From an uncultured Caldilineales bacterium (GTDB lineage: Bacteria; Chloroflexota; Anaerolineae; JAAEKA01), in assembly GCA_937907455.1 (NCBI GenBank), contig CALESQ010000024.1:1-57817 (forward strand): a stretch of DNA of 57,817 nt, in the 5' to 3' direction. The translations under genes were made by a program, and so were the position numbers. The notes under the pieces are model-generated. The model saw only the letters and a list, made by a program, of their open reading frames with translations, had not been told where the DNA came from and ran no database searches. Positions 41,542 to 49,446 of this stretch are shown piece by piece. How positions within the stretch are numbered: position 1 is the stretch's first letter; the number at the start of each line of letters is the position of its first letter.

Positions 41542-41928
41542 ATGGCAAACCCTTTCCAGACACTTTTCGGCGCCAAAGACGCTGATGCAACCGACAACCA
41601 CACCAGCGGCGGCCCGCTGCATGTAACCGATGCCGACTTCGCCCAGACCGTTCTGCAGGCCGGCATGCCCGCAGTGGTAGACCTGTGGGCCGATTGGTGC
41701 GGCCCGTGCCACATGATTGCTCCGGCAGTCAACCAGTTGGCCGAAAACTATGCCGGTCGCGCCGTGATTGCCAAGCTCAACGTGGACGAAAACCCCAACA
41801 CGCCTGGCCGCTACGGCATCATGGGCATTCCCACCCTGTTGTTCTTCAAGGACGGTAAGGAAGTGGATCGCCAGGTAGGCGTAGCCAACTACGCGGCCCT
41901 GGCCCGCAAGCTGGACCGGATTCTGTAA
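41542..41928 (+). CDS. trxA: Thioredoxin
   Basis: A 128-residue thioredoxin with active site 'WADWCGPCHMIAP' and the cis-Pro loop 'GIPTLLFFKDGK'. It has a slightly long N-terminus of about 28 residues before the first strand. I chose ATG 41542 because AGGAG lies eight bases upstream; an ATG at 41518 would add eight residues. No signal peptide is seen, so it is cytoplasmic. A strong terminator follows at 41966-41999. Confidence 0.95.
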   Translation: MANPFQTLFGAKDADATDNHTSGGPLHVTDADFAQTVLQAGMPAVVDLWADWCGPCHMIAPAVNQLAENYAGRAVIAKLNVDENPNTPGRYGIMGIPTLLFFKDGKEVDRQVGVANYAALARKLDRIL

Positions 41929-41965
41929 AGATCCCCCGGCTGGCTAAACGCTAACTGCGCTATCA

Positions 41966-41999
41966 AACGGCGGAGCCTTCATGGCCTCCGCCGTTTTTT
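41966..41999 (+). terminator. Intrinsic terminator after thioredoxin
   Basis: Arms CGGCGGAG (41968-41975) and CTCCGCCG (41986-41993), flanked by AA/TT pairs, then a run of six Ts to 41999. Confidence 0.85.
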
Positions 42000-42141
42000 G
42001 TTGCAAACATGCGCTGCGTCATGTACACGGCACCCCAGAGGGGAGTAGAATAATCAGCACATTAGCCGCATCTGAAGCAGGCGCGGCAAGCAAGCGGACA
42101 GCAACGCCGCTGCCCGGTTGGACTCAACGAAGGAGACCCCG

Positions 42142-43905
42142 ATGCCCAAGTTTACTTATCTGACCCCTGTTCCCAGCGACATCGAAATCGCCCAGGCTGC
42201 CACGCTGCGCCCGATCCGTGAAGTGGCCGCGGATATCGGCCTGAGCGAGGACGACCTGGACCTGTACGGCAAGTACAAGGCCAAGGTGCATCTTGATGTG
42301 CTCGCTAAGCTGGCTGATCGCCCACAGGGGAAATACATTGACGTGACCGCCATCACCCCCACACCGCTGGGCGAGGGCAAAACCACCACCACTGTCGGCT
42401 TGAGCCAGGCACTCGGCGCACAGCTCGGCAAGCGCGTGTTCACCTGCATTCGCCAGCCCTCGCAAGGCCCCACCTTCAGCATCAAGGGCGGCGCGGCGGG
42501 CGGCGGCTACAGCCAGGTGGTGCCGATGGAGGACTTCAACCTGCATCTGACCGGCGACATTCACGCGGTGACCGCGGCCAACAACCTGCTGGCTGCCGCG
42601 ATTGATGCCCGCCTGCTGCACGAACGCAACTACGGCGCCCGCTTCAAGGAAGTTACCGGCCTGGAGCCGCTCAATATTGACCCCTACACCATCACCTGGA
42701 AGCGCGTGGTGGATGCCAATGACCGCGCCCTGCGCAGCATTGTGGTGGGCCTGGGGGCCAAGGACGATGGCATCCCGCGCCAAACCGGCTATGATATCGC
42801 CGTTGCCAGCGAGGTGATGGCGATTCTGGCGCTGGCGACCAGCCTGCAAGACATGCGCCAGCGGCTGGGGCGCATCGTGATCGGCCAGAGCTATGCCAAG
42901 CAGCCGGTGACCGCAGAACAGCTCGGCGTGGCGGGGGCGATGGCAGTGCTGATGAAGGACGCGATTATGCCCACGCTGATGCAGACGCTGGAAGGCACGC
43001 CCGCGCTGGTGCACGCCGGGCCGTTCGCCAACATCGCCCACGGCAACAGCAGCATCATCGCCGACCAGATCGCGCTCAAGCTGGCCGATTACGTGGTGAC
43101 GGAATCGGGCTTCGGCGCGGACATCGGCATGGAGAAGTTCTTCGATATCAAGTGCCGCTATTCCGGCCTGGGGCCCAACGCCGTGGTGCTGGTGGCGACG
43201 ATCCGCGCCCTGAAGATGCACGGCGGCGGGCCGAAAGTGGTGGCAGGCCGCGACCTGGACCGCGCCTACACCGAGGAAAACCTGCCGCTGCTGGAAGCGG
43301 GCTTTGCCAACCTCGGCAAGCACATCGAGATTGCCCGCCAGTACGGCATTCCGGTGGTGGTGGCGATCAACCAGTTCAAATACGACACTCCCGCGGAGAT
43401 CGAATTGGTGCAGCGGCTGGCTGCGGAGACGGGCGCGTACGCGGCCGTGCCCACCAACCATTGGGCCAAGGGCGGTGAGGGCGCGGTGGCGCTGGCCGAG
43501 GCGGTGATCAGCGCGGCCGAGCAGCCGAGCCATTTCCAGTTCCTCTACCCGCTGGAGGCGACGATCAAGCAGAAGATCGAGGCGATTGCCACCAAGGTCT
43601 ACGGCGCCAAGGATGTGGACTACACGCCGGAGGCCAACGCGCAGATTGCCGCCTATGAAAAGGCGGGTTTCGGCAACCTGCCGATCTGCATGGCCAAGAC
43701 CCACCTGAGCCTGAGCCACGACCCGGCGCTGAAGGGCGTGCCCACCGGCTTCACCCTGCCGATCCGTGAGGTGCGCGCCAGCGTGGGCGCGGGCTTCATC
43801 TATCCCCTGTGCGGCGAGATGCGCACCATGCCCGGCCTGCCCAGCAAGCCGGTCTTCTTCAACGTGGATATTGACGAAAACGGCAAGGTGCTGGGGCTGT
43901 TCTAG
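42142..43905 (+). CDS. fhs: Formate-tetrahydrofolate ligase
   Basis: A 587-residue ATP-dependent enzyme that makes 10-formyl-THF from formate for one-carbon metabolism. Visible signatures are the P-loop-like 'TPTPLGEGKTTTTVGL', 'RQPSQGPTFSIKGGAAGGGYSQVVPMEDFNLHLTGD' (seen in parts: QGPTFSIKGGAAGGG; DFNLHLTGD), 'TESGFGADIGMEKF' and 'SVGAGFIYPLCGEM'. It is slightly longer than the usual 550-560 residues. ATG 42142 (MPKFTY) has AAGGAG six bases upstream. It stands alone between a terminator and a hairpin; other folate genes are not adjacent. Confidence 0.96.
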   Translation: MPKFTYLTPVPSDIEIAQAATLRPIREVAADIGLSEDDLDLYGKYKAKVHLDVLAKLADRPQGKYIDVTAITPTPLGEGKTTTTVGLSQALGAQLGKRVFTCIRQPSQGPTFSIKGGAAGGGYSQVVPMEDFNLHLTGDIHAVTAANNLLAAAIDARLLHERNYGARFKEVTGLEPLNIDPYTITWKRVVDANDRALRSIVVGLGAKDDGIPRQTGYDIAVASEVMAILALATSLQDMRQRLGRIVIGQSYAKQPVTAEQLGVAGAMAVLMKDAIMPTLMQTLEGTPALVHAGPFANIAHGNSSIIADQIALKLADYVVTESGFGADIGMEKFFDIKCRYSGLGPNAVVLVATIRALKMHGGGPKVVAGRDLDRAYTEENLPLLEAGFANLGKHIEIARQYGIPVVVAINQFKYDTPAEIELVQRLAAETGAYAAVPTNHWAKGGEGAVALAEAVISAAEQPSHFQFLYPLEATIKQKIEAIATKVYGAKDVDYTPEANAQIAAYEKAGFGNLPICMAKTHLSLSHDPALKGVPTGFTLPIREVRASVGAGFIYPLCGEMRTMPGLPSKPVFFNVDIDENGKVLGLF

Positions 43906-43914
43906 AGAGTACTG

Positions 43915-43958
43915 CGTATTGCGTATTGCGTAATCAGAACTACGCAGTACGCAATACG
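43915..43958. other. Stuttered hairpin between fhs and the STAND gene
   Basis: An 18-nt arm made of a TATTGCG stutter (43915-43932) pairs with 43941-43958 with a single G-T wobble, around an 8-nt loop. It fills the convergent gap between the fhs and STAND stops and could serve both, though no T-run is present. Confidence 0.65.
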
Positions 43959-43960
43959 TG

Positions 43961-46900
43961 TTAGAAAGCCCGCCTGGTTTTATTCATCGTTGTGTCGCCA
44001 GGGTTGAGCCGCGCTCGCCACACATCAATTTGCGCTTGCAGTTGGGGGCCGGCGGGATGACCAATTTCCAGGCCGAAGTCAGCAGCGGGCTGCAAATGAG
44101 CAATGGCCGCGGCCAGGTCGCCGGCTGCGGCAGCGTGGCGTGCCAGAGTGATGCCCACATTGCTCAACCCCGCGCGGGCGCCAATGGCTTGATAGAGGGT
44201 GCGCGCCTCTTCCAGCCGCGCCAGGCCGGCGGCGGGGTCATCGCGGTCAAGCAAAACCACGCCCTGCGCCCGCAGCACGTTGGCCTCGCCCAGCCGGTCC
44301 CCCACTGCCCGATACAGCCCCAGCGCCTCCCGGTAGCGCGCCAGCGCCGCCTCGCTTTGCTTCAGAAACGCCAGCACCTCGCCCTGCGCCCGCAGCACGT
44401 TGGCCTCGCCCAGCCGGGAGCCCACCGCCCGAAACAGCCCCAGCGCCTCCCGGTAGCGCGTCAGCGCCGCCTCGTGTTGATCCTGAAACGCCAGCACCTC
44501 GCCCTGCGCCCGCAGCACGTTGGCCTCGCCCAGCCGGGCCCCCACCGCCCGATACAGCCCCAGCGCCTCCTCGTAGCGCGCCAGCGCCGCCTCGCTTTGC
44601 TTCAGAAACGCCAGCACCTCGCCCTGCGCCCGCAGCACGTTGGCCTCGCCCAGCCGGGCCCCCACCGCCCGATACAGCCCCAGCGCCTCCCGGTAGCGCG
44701 CCAGCGCCGCCTCGCTTTGCTTCAGGAACGCCAGCACCTCGCCCTGCGCCCGCAGCACGTTGGCCTCGCCCAGCCGGTCCCCCACCGCCCGATACAGCCC
44801 CAGCGCCGCCTCGTAGCGCGCCAGCGCCGCCTCGCTTTGCTTCAGGAACGCCAGCACCTCGCCCTGCGCCCGCAGCACGTTGGCCTCGCCCAGCCGGTCC
44901 CCCACCGCCCGATACAGCCCCAGCGCCTCCTCGTAGCGCGCCAGCGCCGCCTCGCTTTGCTTCAGAAACGCCAGCACCTCGCCCTGCGCCCGCAGCACGT
45001 TGGCCTCGCCCAGCCGATCCCCCACTGCCCGAAACAGCCCCAGCGCCTCCTCGTAGCGCGCCAGCGCCGCCTCGCTTTGAGCCTGAAACGCCAGCACCTT
45101 GCCCTGCGCCAGCAGCACGTTGGCCTCGCCCAGCCGGGAGCCCACCGCCCGATACAGCCCCAGCGCCTCCCGGTAGCGCGCCAGCGCCGCCTCGCTTTGC
45201 TTCAGGAACGCCAGCACCTCGCCCTGCGCCCGCAGCACGTTGGCCTCGCCCAGCCGGTCCCCCACCGCCCGATACAGCCCCAGCGCCGCCTCGTAGCGCG
45301 CCAGCGCCGCCTCGCTTTGCTTCAGGAACGCCAGCACCTCGCCCTGCGCCCGCAGCACGTTGGCCTCGCCCAGCCGGTCCCCCACCGCCCGATACAGCCC
45401 CAGCGCCGCCTCGTAGCGCGCCAGCGCCGCCTCGCTTTGCTTCAGGAACGCCAGCACCTCGCCCTGCGCCAGCAGCACGTTGGCCTCGCCCTGCCGATCC
45501 CCCACCGCCCGATACAGCCCCAGCGCCTCCTGGTAACTTTCCTCGGCCTGCGCCCAGTGCGCTGCATAGTACTCGGCCTGGCCACGCCACCAATACCAGG
45601 CAGCCTGTTGCAGGCCAGACAAGGCTTGCCAGCGCTCCGGCAGACGCGCCATTTCGAGCAAGGCTTGTTGTCTGCTGCGGTCAAACGCAAAAACACTTTG
45701 TTCTGTAGCTTCTTCCCAGGCGGCGAAGCCCGCGGCCGGATGCAGCGCCAAGTCATGATAAAGCACATCCAGGCTGGCACTGTCTCCGCGCGCGGCGTAA
45801 TAGGCTAGCGCCGCGCTGTGAAGCTGTTGATGGCGCGCAGAGGCATGTTGGCGCAGCCAGGCCTCCTCGGTTTGACGCAACAAATCGTGAACGCGCGGCG
45901 CTCGTCCCGGCGGGGTCTGCATAAAGGAGAAACGCAGCAGGCGGTGGTAATCGTCCTCAGGGAGCGGTGCAGCCGGTGTCAGCGCGTGCAGTGCGTCCAG
46001 CGACAGCTCGCGCAACAAGGCGGCTGCACGCAGCGCTTCCCGCTGGCTGGGTGGTAAACGAACCAGCAGACGTTCAAAAAGCCATTGCGTGGCGGCGGCC
46101 TGGTCAATTCCACTCCTGAGTTCGCTGGCGGACAGCGGTTGGCCTTGCGTCAACCCCTCCTGCCAGATTTCACGCGCGAGGTCGGTCAACAGCGGATGTC
46201 CCTGGCAATGGTTGAAGATCGCCTGGGCCAGGGCGGCATCATCCAAGTCAAAAGAAGCCAGAAACGCCGCGCTTTCCTGCTCGTTCCACAGGCGCAGCGT
46301 GTTGCGCCGGTTACGATCCGCCCGGAAGGGCAAATCCTCGCGTCCGGCCAGCACGATGCGCAGGCCGGCAAGCGCGGCCAGCAAGCCCGGCAAAATTTGC
46401 TCTTCGATCCAGGCACGCAGATCAGCATCGCCACCCTGGCGCACCAGCTCGTAGGTGTCTATCAACAAGGCAATGGGCGTGTGTTTCAGGCGCGCGCCAG
46501 CCTCCATCAGCGCGTTCAGCAGTGCGGCGCGCGTTGTGCGCCGCAAATCTGCCATGCGTTGGCTGTATTCCAGGTTGACGCTGTTCGGAGACCCCGAAAT
46601 CGAACCCCCTTGCGCGGCTTCCTGATGGATGGAGACTTGCACTGCGGCTTCGCGGATTCTTGCAGCCTCAGCCAACGCCTGCGCGCGCGTGTGCGTGTAG
46701 GCATGAAGCGCGCCCGCGGGAAGGTGTGCGCGCAATTGCTCTGCGAGGCTGTCGGGCAGATCGTAATCGCCGGTGCGCAGGTTGTCCAGGCTCATATCCA
46801 GGCGCAGATGGAGGCGATCAGCCGGCCGTGGATGATGATAATCCAGAAACCACAGGAGCGTGGTCTTGCCGTTGCCGCTCATGCCCTCAATGTTGAGGAT

Positions 46901-46990
46901 GCGCGGGCCGTTGGTGGTGGACCACAAGGCATCGTAGGCCGCCAGGGCCTCTTCGCGGTCTGTGAAATGTTCGGGAGATGGCAGGGTCAT
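43961..46990 (-). CDS. STAND NTPase with a near-perfect TPR array
   Basis: A 1009-residue NLR-like signal-transduction ATPase. Walker A 'EGMSGNGKTTLL' (35-46), Walker B 'IALLIDTYE' (173-181), 'GLRIVLAGRE' (209-218) and 'GHPLL' (264-268) mark the NTPase; a winged-helix-like segment spans about 310-385. Walker A and B are about 130 residues apart, more than usual, because of an insertion that carries 'VSIHQEA … GGSISGSP' (119-135). Residues 500-899 are ten 40-residue TPRs (consensus GEANVLRAQGEVLAF…ALGLYRAVG) that differ at only a few positions; an eleventh is diverged. STAND proteins sense a ligand with such repeats and oligomerise to trigger an effector. ATG 46990 is repeated upstream in two truncated copies. 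A two-TM protein gene with a matching motif precedes it. Confidence 0.85.
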   Translation of the reverse strand: MTLPSPEHFTDREEALAAYDALWSTTNGPRILNIEGMSGNGKTTLLWFLDYHHPRPADRLHLRLDMSLDNLRTGDYDLPDSLAEQLRAHLPAGALHAYTHTRAQALAEAARIREAAVQVSIHQEAAQGGSISGSPNSVNLEYSQRMADLRRTTRAALLNALMEAGARLKHTPIALLIDTYELVRQGGDADLRAWIEEQILPGLLAALAGLRIVLAGREDLPFRADRNRRNTLRLWNEQESAAFLASFDLDDAALAQAIFNHCQGHPLLTDLAREIWQEGLTQGQPLSASELRSGIDQAAATQWLFERLLVRLPPSQREALRAAALLRELSLDALHALTPAAPLPEDDYHRLLRFSFMQTPPGRAPRVHDLLRQTEEAWLRQHASARHQQLHSAALAYYAARGDSASLDVLYHDLALHPAAGFAAWEEATEQSVFAFDRSRQQALLEMARLPERWQALSGLQQAAWYWWRGQAEYYAAHWAQAEESYQEALGLYRAVGDRQGEANVLLAQGEVLAFLKQSEAALARYEAALGLYRAVGDRLGEANVLRAQGEVLAFLKQSEAALARYEAALGLYRAVGDRLGEANVLRAQGEVLAFLKQSEAALARYREALGLYRAVGSRLGEANVLLAQGKVLAFQAQSEAALARYEEALGLFRAVGDRLGEANVLRAQGEVLAFLKQSEAALARYEEALGLYRAVGDRLGEANVLRAQGEVLAFLKQSEAALARYEAALGLYRAVGDRLGEANVLRAQGEVLAFLKQSEAALARYREALGLYRAVGARLGEANVLRAQGEVLAFLKQSEAALARYEEALGLYRAVGARLGEANVLRAQGEVLAFQDQHEAALTRYREALGLFRAVGSRLGEANVLRAQGEVLAFLKQSEAALARYREALGLYRAVGDRLGEANVLRAQGVVLLDRDDPAAGLARLEEARTLYQAIGARAGLSNVGITLARHAAAAGDLAAAIAHLQPAADFGLEIGHPAGPQLQAQIDVWRARLNPGDTTMNKTRRAF
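44294..45493 (-). repeat. Ten 120-bp tandem repeats encoding TPRs
   Basis: Ten head-to-tail units of exactly 120 bp, nearly identical at DNA level. Differences cluster at a few codons (E/R and A/E before ALGL; Y/F; D/S/A before R) and, in two units, in the segment FQAQ or FQDQH. This level of identity implies recent expansion or gene conversion and predicts copy-number variation. Confidence 0.95.
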
Positions 46991-47101
46991 GGTATGTGTT
47001 CCGACAGCAGGAAGTGGATATGAAGAATAGCAAGGACGAGTTGGCAGCCGTCTCTGTCTGACTGGCTGACCGCTCGGCGCTAAAGCCGCCGAGCTACACC
47101 G

Positions 47102-47272
47102 TCAGCGCCCCGTGAACGGGACTTTCGGATCGTCAAGCCCGGTGGTCTTGCCGTTGCCGCTCATGCCCTCAATGTTGAGGATGCGCGGGCCGTTGGTGGT
47201 GGACCACAAGGCATCGTAGGCCGCCAGGGCCTCTTCGCGGTCTGTGAAATGTTCGGGAGATGGCAGGGTCAT
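47102..47272 (-). pseudogene. Truncated copy 2 of the STAND N-terminus (56 codons)
   Basis: This frame starts with the same ATG context and encodes the first 44 residues of the STAND protein, through the Walker A Gly-Lys-Thr-Thr. It then runs into 'GLDDPKVPFTGR' and a TGA. It is either a non-functional duplicate or a source of a short peptide. Confidence 0.75.
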
Positions 47273-47383
47273 GGTATGTGTTCCGACAGCAGGAAGTGGA
47301 TATGAAGAATAGCAAGGACGAGTTGGCAGCCGTCTCTGTCTGACTGGCTGACCGCTCGGCGCTAAAGCCGCCGAGCTACACCG

Positions 47384-47554
47384 TCAGCGCCCCGTGAACG
47401 GGACTTTCGGATCGTCAAGCCCGGTGGTCTTGCCGTTGCCGCTCATGCCCTCAATGTTGAGGATGCGCGGGCCGTTGGTGGTGGACCACAAGGCATCGTA
47501 GGCCGCCAGGGCCTCTTCGCGGTCTGTGAAATGTTCGGGAGATGGCAGGGTCAT
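47384..47554 (-). pseudogene. Truncated copy 3 of the STAND N-terminus (56 codons)
   Basis: It appears identical to the fragment at 47102-47272, shifted by 282 bp. It lies nearest to the upstream two-TM protein gene. The remaining gap 47706-47875 shows a GCCCGC-TTGA-GCGGGC hairpin at the repeat edge and no gene that I can support. Confidence 0.75.
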
Positions 47555-47875
47555 GGTATGTGTTCCGACAGCAGGAAGTGGATATGAAGAATAGCAAGGA
47601 CGAGTTGGCAGCCGTCTCTGTCTGACTGGCTGACCGCTCGGCGCTAAAGCCGCCGAGCTACACCGTCAGCGCCCCGTGAACGGGACTTTCGGATCGTCAA
47701 GCCCGCTTGAGCGGGCGCTGCTTTGTAGCCGGTGGATTTATCCGGCGGCGTGGCGCTCCGCGAACAGGGCTTTTCGGCCAGCCCGAATGTTCCAGCAACC
47801 CGTCCATCGCTGGCCGCCACGGTCTGCAAAATCGTGAAATGGCGTAGTCCGTTGGCTTTGAGCAGCAATCAGGTA

Positions 47876-48229
47876 TCAGGTAATGGTAATGCCGCTGTCC
47901 CGAATAACACCATTGTCTTTGGCCTCCTGAGTCACACTGACCCCGGGGCTATTCGGCACCTGAATGGGGGAATGGTCAATCCGCCCGCCGTTGGTGGCGC
48001 TTTGTTCAACGACCGGCCCTGTGGGAGCTGTTGGCGGCTGGATGCGCTGTTGCCAGATCAAAACGATCAGTGAGACCAGAAATACAGCGATCAACGCGGC
48101 AAATAGCCACGGCGCGTAGGGCTTGAGCGCGTCGGAGATGTAGCCGGACACCAGATTGGTCAGCAAGGCCAGCAACAGAGTCAGCACCGCCGAAATGACC
48201 GTCAGGGTCAAGGGCAATGATCGCTTCAT
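47876..48229 (-). CDS. Small two-TM protein with a repeat-like C-terminal motif (candidate effector)
   Basis: A 117-residue protein of no family that I recognise. Two membrane helices (about 7-28 and 42-60) are followed by a Pro-rich linker and a C-terminal tail. The tail holds two similar short segments, 'NGGRIDHSPIQV' (80-91) and 'NGVIRDSGITIT' (106-117), joined through 'VSVTQEA' (97-103). The same elements, 'VSIHQEA' and 'GGSISGSP', occur inside the NTPase domain of the STAND protein encoded downstream on the same strand. ATG 48229 has GGAGGTG nine bases upstream. It could be the membrane effector controlled by the STAND sensor; this is inference from shared motifs and gene order. Confidence 0.6.
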   Translation of the reverse strand: MKRSLPLTLTVISAVLTLLLALLTNLVSGYISDALKPYAPWLFAALIAVFLVSLIVLIWQQRIQPPTAPTGPVVEQSATNGGRIDHSPIQVPNSPGVSVTQEAKDNGVIRDSGITIT

Positions 48230-48384
48230 GATTGTTTTCACCTCCATCCTTACAAGAAAAATACGGGCAGGTACAAGCAAGCCGAGTATACACCCGAACC
48301 CACCTGATGACAAAGCATCAAAATTCCGGCGCGCCGCTCACATTCGCCGAACCCCCGAATTCCGAGTTGCGCCTCACGGCCTCC

Positions 48385-49371
48385 CTAGCGCATAGCGCCC
48401 AACTGCCGCAGCCAACGCACCGTGTTGGTCAAAGTTTCTGTCAGCGGAACAGGAGCAAAGCCCAGCTCATTAACCGCCTTGCGGTTATCCGCATAGAAAA
48501 AGCGGTTGCCAAAACGCAACACATCACCGGCCACCGGCAAACGCCACGGCGAGATGCGGTTCAGCCCGTCAATCACCGCGGCCAGTGGCGCAATCAGCGG
48601 CTGGGGGATAATACCGCGCGGCTGAGGCGCCCCCAGCACGGTGGCAACCTGCTGCACCAGCTCCAGCAGCGACACATTGTGCCCGGTAAGCAAATAGCGA
48701 TGCCCCAACCGCCCCTTTTCCAGTGCCAACAGATGGCCGCGCGCCACATCACGCGCATCCACCACGTTGATGCCACCTGCCGGCACCCAACGCAGATGCC
48801 CCCGCTGCGTTTGCAGCAGGATGCGGCTGTTATACAGAGCCGAATCACGCGGGCCAAGCACCACCGAAGGATTGACAATCACCGCATGCAGGCCGCGAAA
48901 AACAGCGTTCAACACCACCTGCTCGGCCAGATGCTTGCTGTGACCATACGGATAGCGGGCCGGATGGATGTTGAAATACTGCGTTTCATCCACCGGGGTA
49001 TCGCCGTAACCAAAGCCCAACGCAGCCTGTGAGCTGGTGAAAACCAGGCGCGGCACACCCACCGCCAACGCAGCTTCCACCACATTGCGCGTGCCGTCTA
49101 CATTGACGCGATAGGTATAGCGCGTGTCCTGCTGCCAATAATCAGCCACCACGCCTGCAGCATGAAACACCGCATCACATCCCTGCATAGCGCGGAGCAG
49201 CGAGGCATGGTCCGTGACATTGCCGGTAAACGGCTCATAGTCCAGGCCGTACAGGGAACGCTGCGATGAGCTGCGCCGCAGCAAAACCCTTACCTGCCAA
49301 CCGGCCTGAGTAAGGATCTCCACCAGATTTGCCCCCACGAATCCACTGGCACCGGTCACAAGAGCTTTCAT
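48385..49371 (-). CDS. NAD-dependent epimerase/dehydratase (extended SDR, HpnA-like)
   Basis: A 328-residue extended short-chain dehydrogenase. It has the nucleotide loop 'VTGASGFVGANLVEIL', 'GNVTDHASLLRAMQGCDAVFHAAG', 'VNVDGTRNVVEAAL', a Ser in 'FTSSQAALG' and the catalytic Tyr/Lys in 'YPYGHSKHLAE'. The pattern resembles the hopanoid-associated sugar epimerase and dihydroflavonol-reductase-like groups. No hopanoid genes adjoin, so the substrate remains open. ATG 49371 is clear. A hairpin terminator (49392-49423) separates it from the ABC ATPase gene upstream. Confidence 0.85.
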   Translation of the reverse strand: MKALVTGASGFVGANLVEILTQAGWQVRVLLRRSSSQRSLYGLDYEPFTGNVTDHASLLRAMQGCDAVFHAAGVVADYWQQDTRYTYRVNVDGTRNVVEAALAVGVPRLVFTSSQAALGFGYGDTPVDETQYFNIHPARYPYGHSKHLAEQVVLNAVFRGLHAVIVNPSVVLGPRDSALYNSRILLQTQRGHLRWVPAGGINVVDARDVARGHLLALEKGRLGHRYLLTGHNVSLLELVQQVATVLGAPQPRGIIPQPLIAPLAAVIDGLNRISPWRLPVAGDVLRFGNRFFYADNRKAVNELGFAPVPLTETLTNTVRWLRQLGAMR

Positions 49372-49391
49372 GAATACTTAGTTCCAACAGA

Positions 49392-49423
49392 AAGGGGTAG
49401 ATCGTTGTGGCGATCTACCCCTT
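49392..49423 (-). terminator. Hairpin terminator after the ABC ATPase gene
   Basis: Perfect 13-nt arms AAGGGGTAGATCG (49392-49404) and CGATCTACCCCTT (49411-49423) around a 6-nt loop, followed on the minus strand by a short TTTCTG. Confidence 0.65.
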
Positions 49424-49446
49424 GGATCAAGTTGTCGGTGAGGGAG

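Larger units (their letters stand above)
46860..47705 (-). repeat. 282-bp direct repeat, three tandem copies, carrying the STAND gene 5' end
   Basis: Three apparently identical units (46860-47141, 47142-47423, 47424-47705). Each contains the first 43-44 codons of the STAND gene including Walker A, its leader, and a GCTCGGCG/CGCCGAGC hairpin (47072-47094 in the first unit). Only the unit nearest the gene continues into the full reading frame. Confidence 0.9.

Noticed and set aside
42124..43719. A 531-codon minus-strand frame opposite fhs
   Set aside because: It is antisense to an unmistakable formate-THF ligase gene and has no family motif.
44294..45493. CRISPR-like periodicity
   Set aside because: The units are contiguous, 120 bp long, have no unique spacers and encode TPRs.
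43958..45808. A 616-codon plus-strand frame and a 448-codon minus-strand frame rich in simple repeats across the TPR array
   Set aside because: Because the repeat unit is 120 bp (a multiple of three), open frames in other phases repeat without stops. The products are low-complexity and the STAND frame alone has domain signatures.
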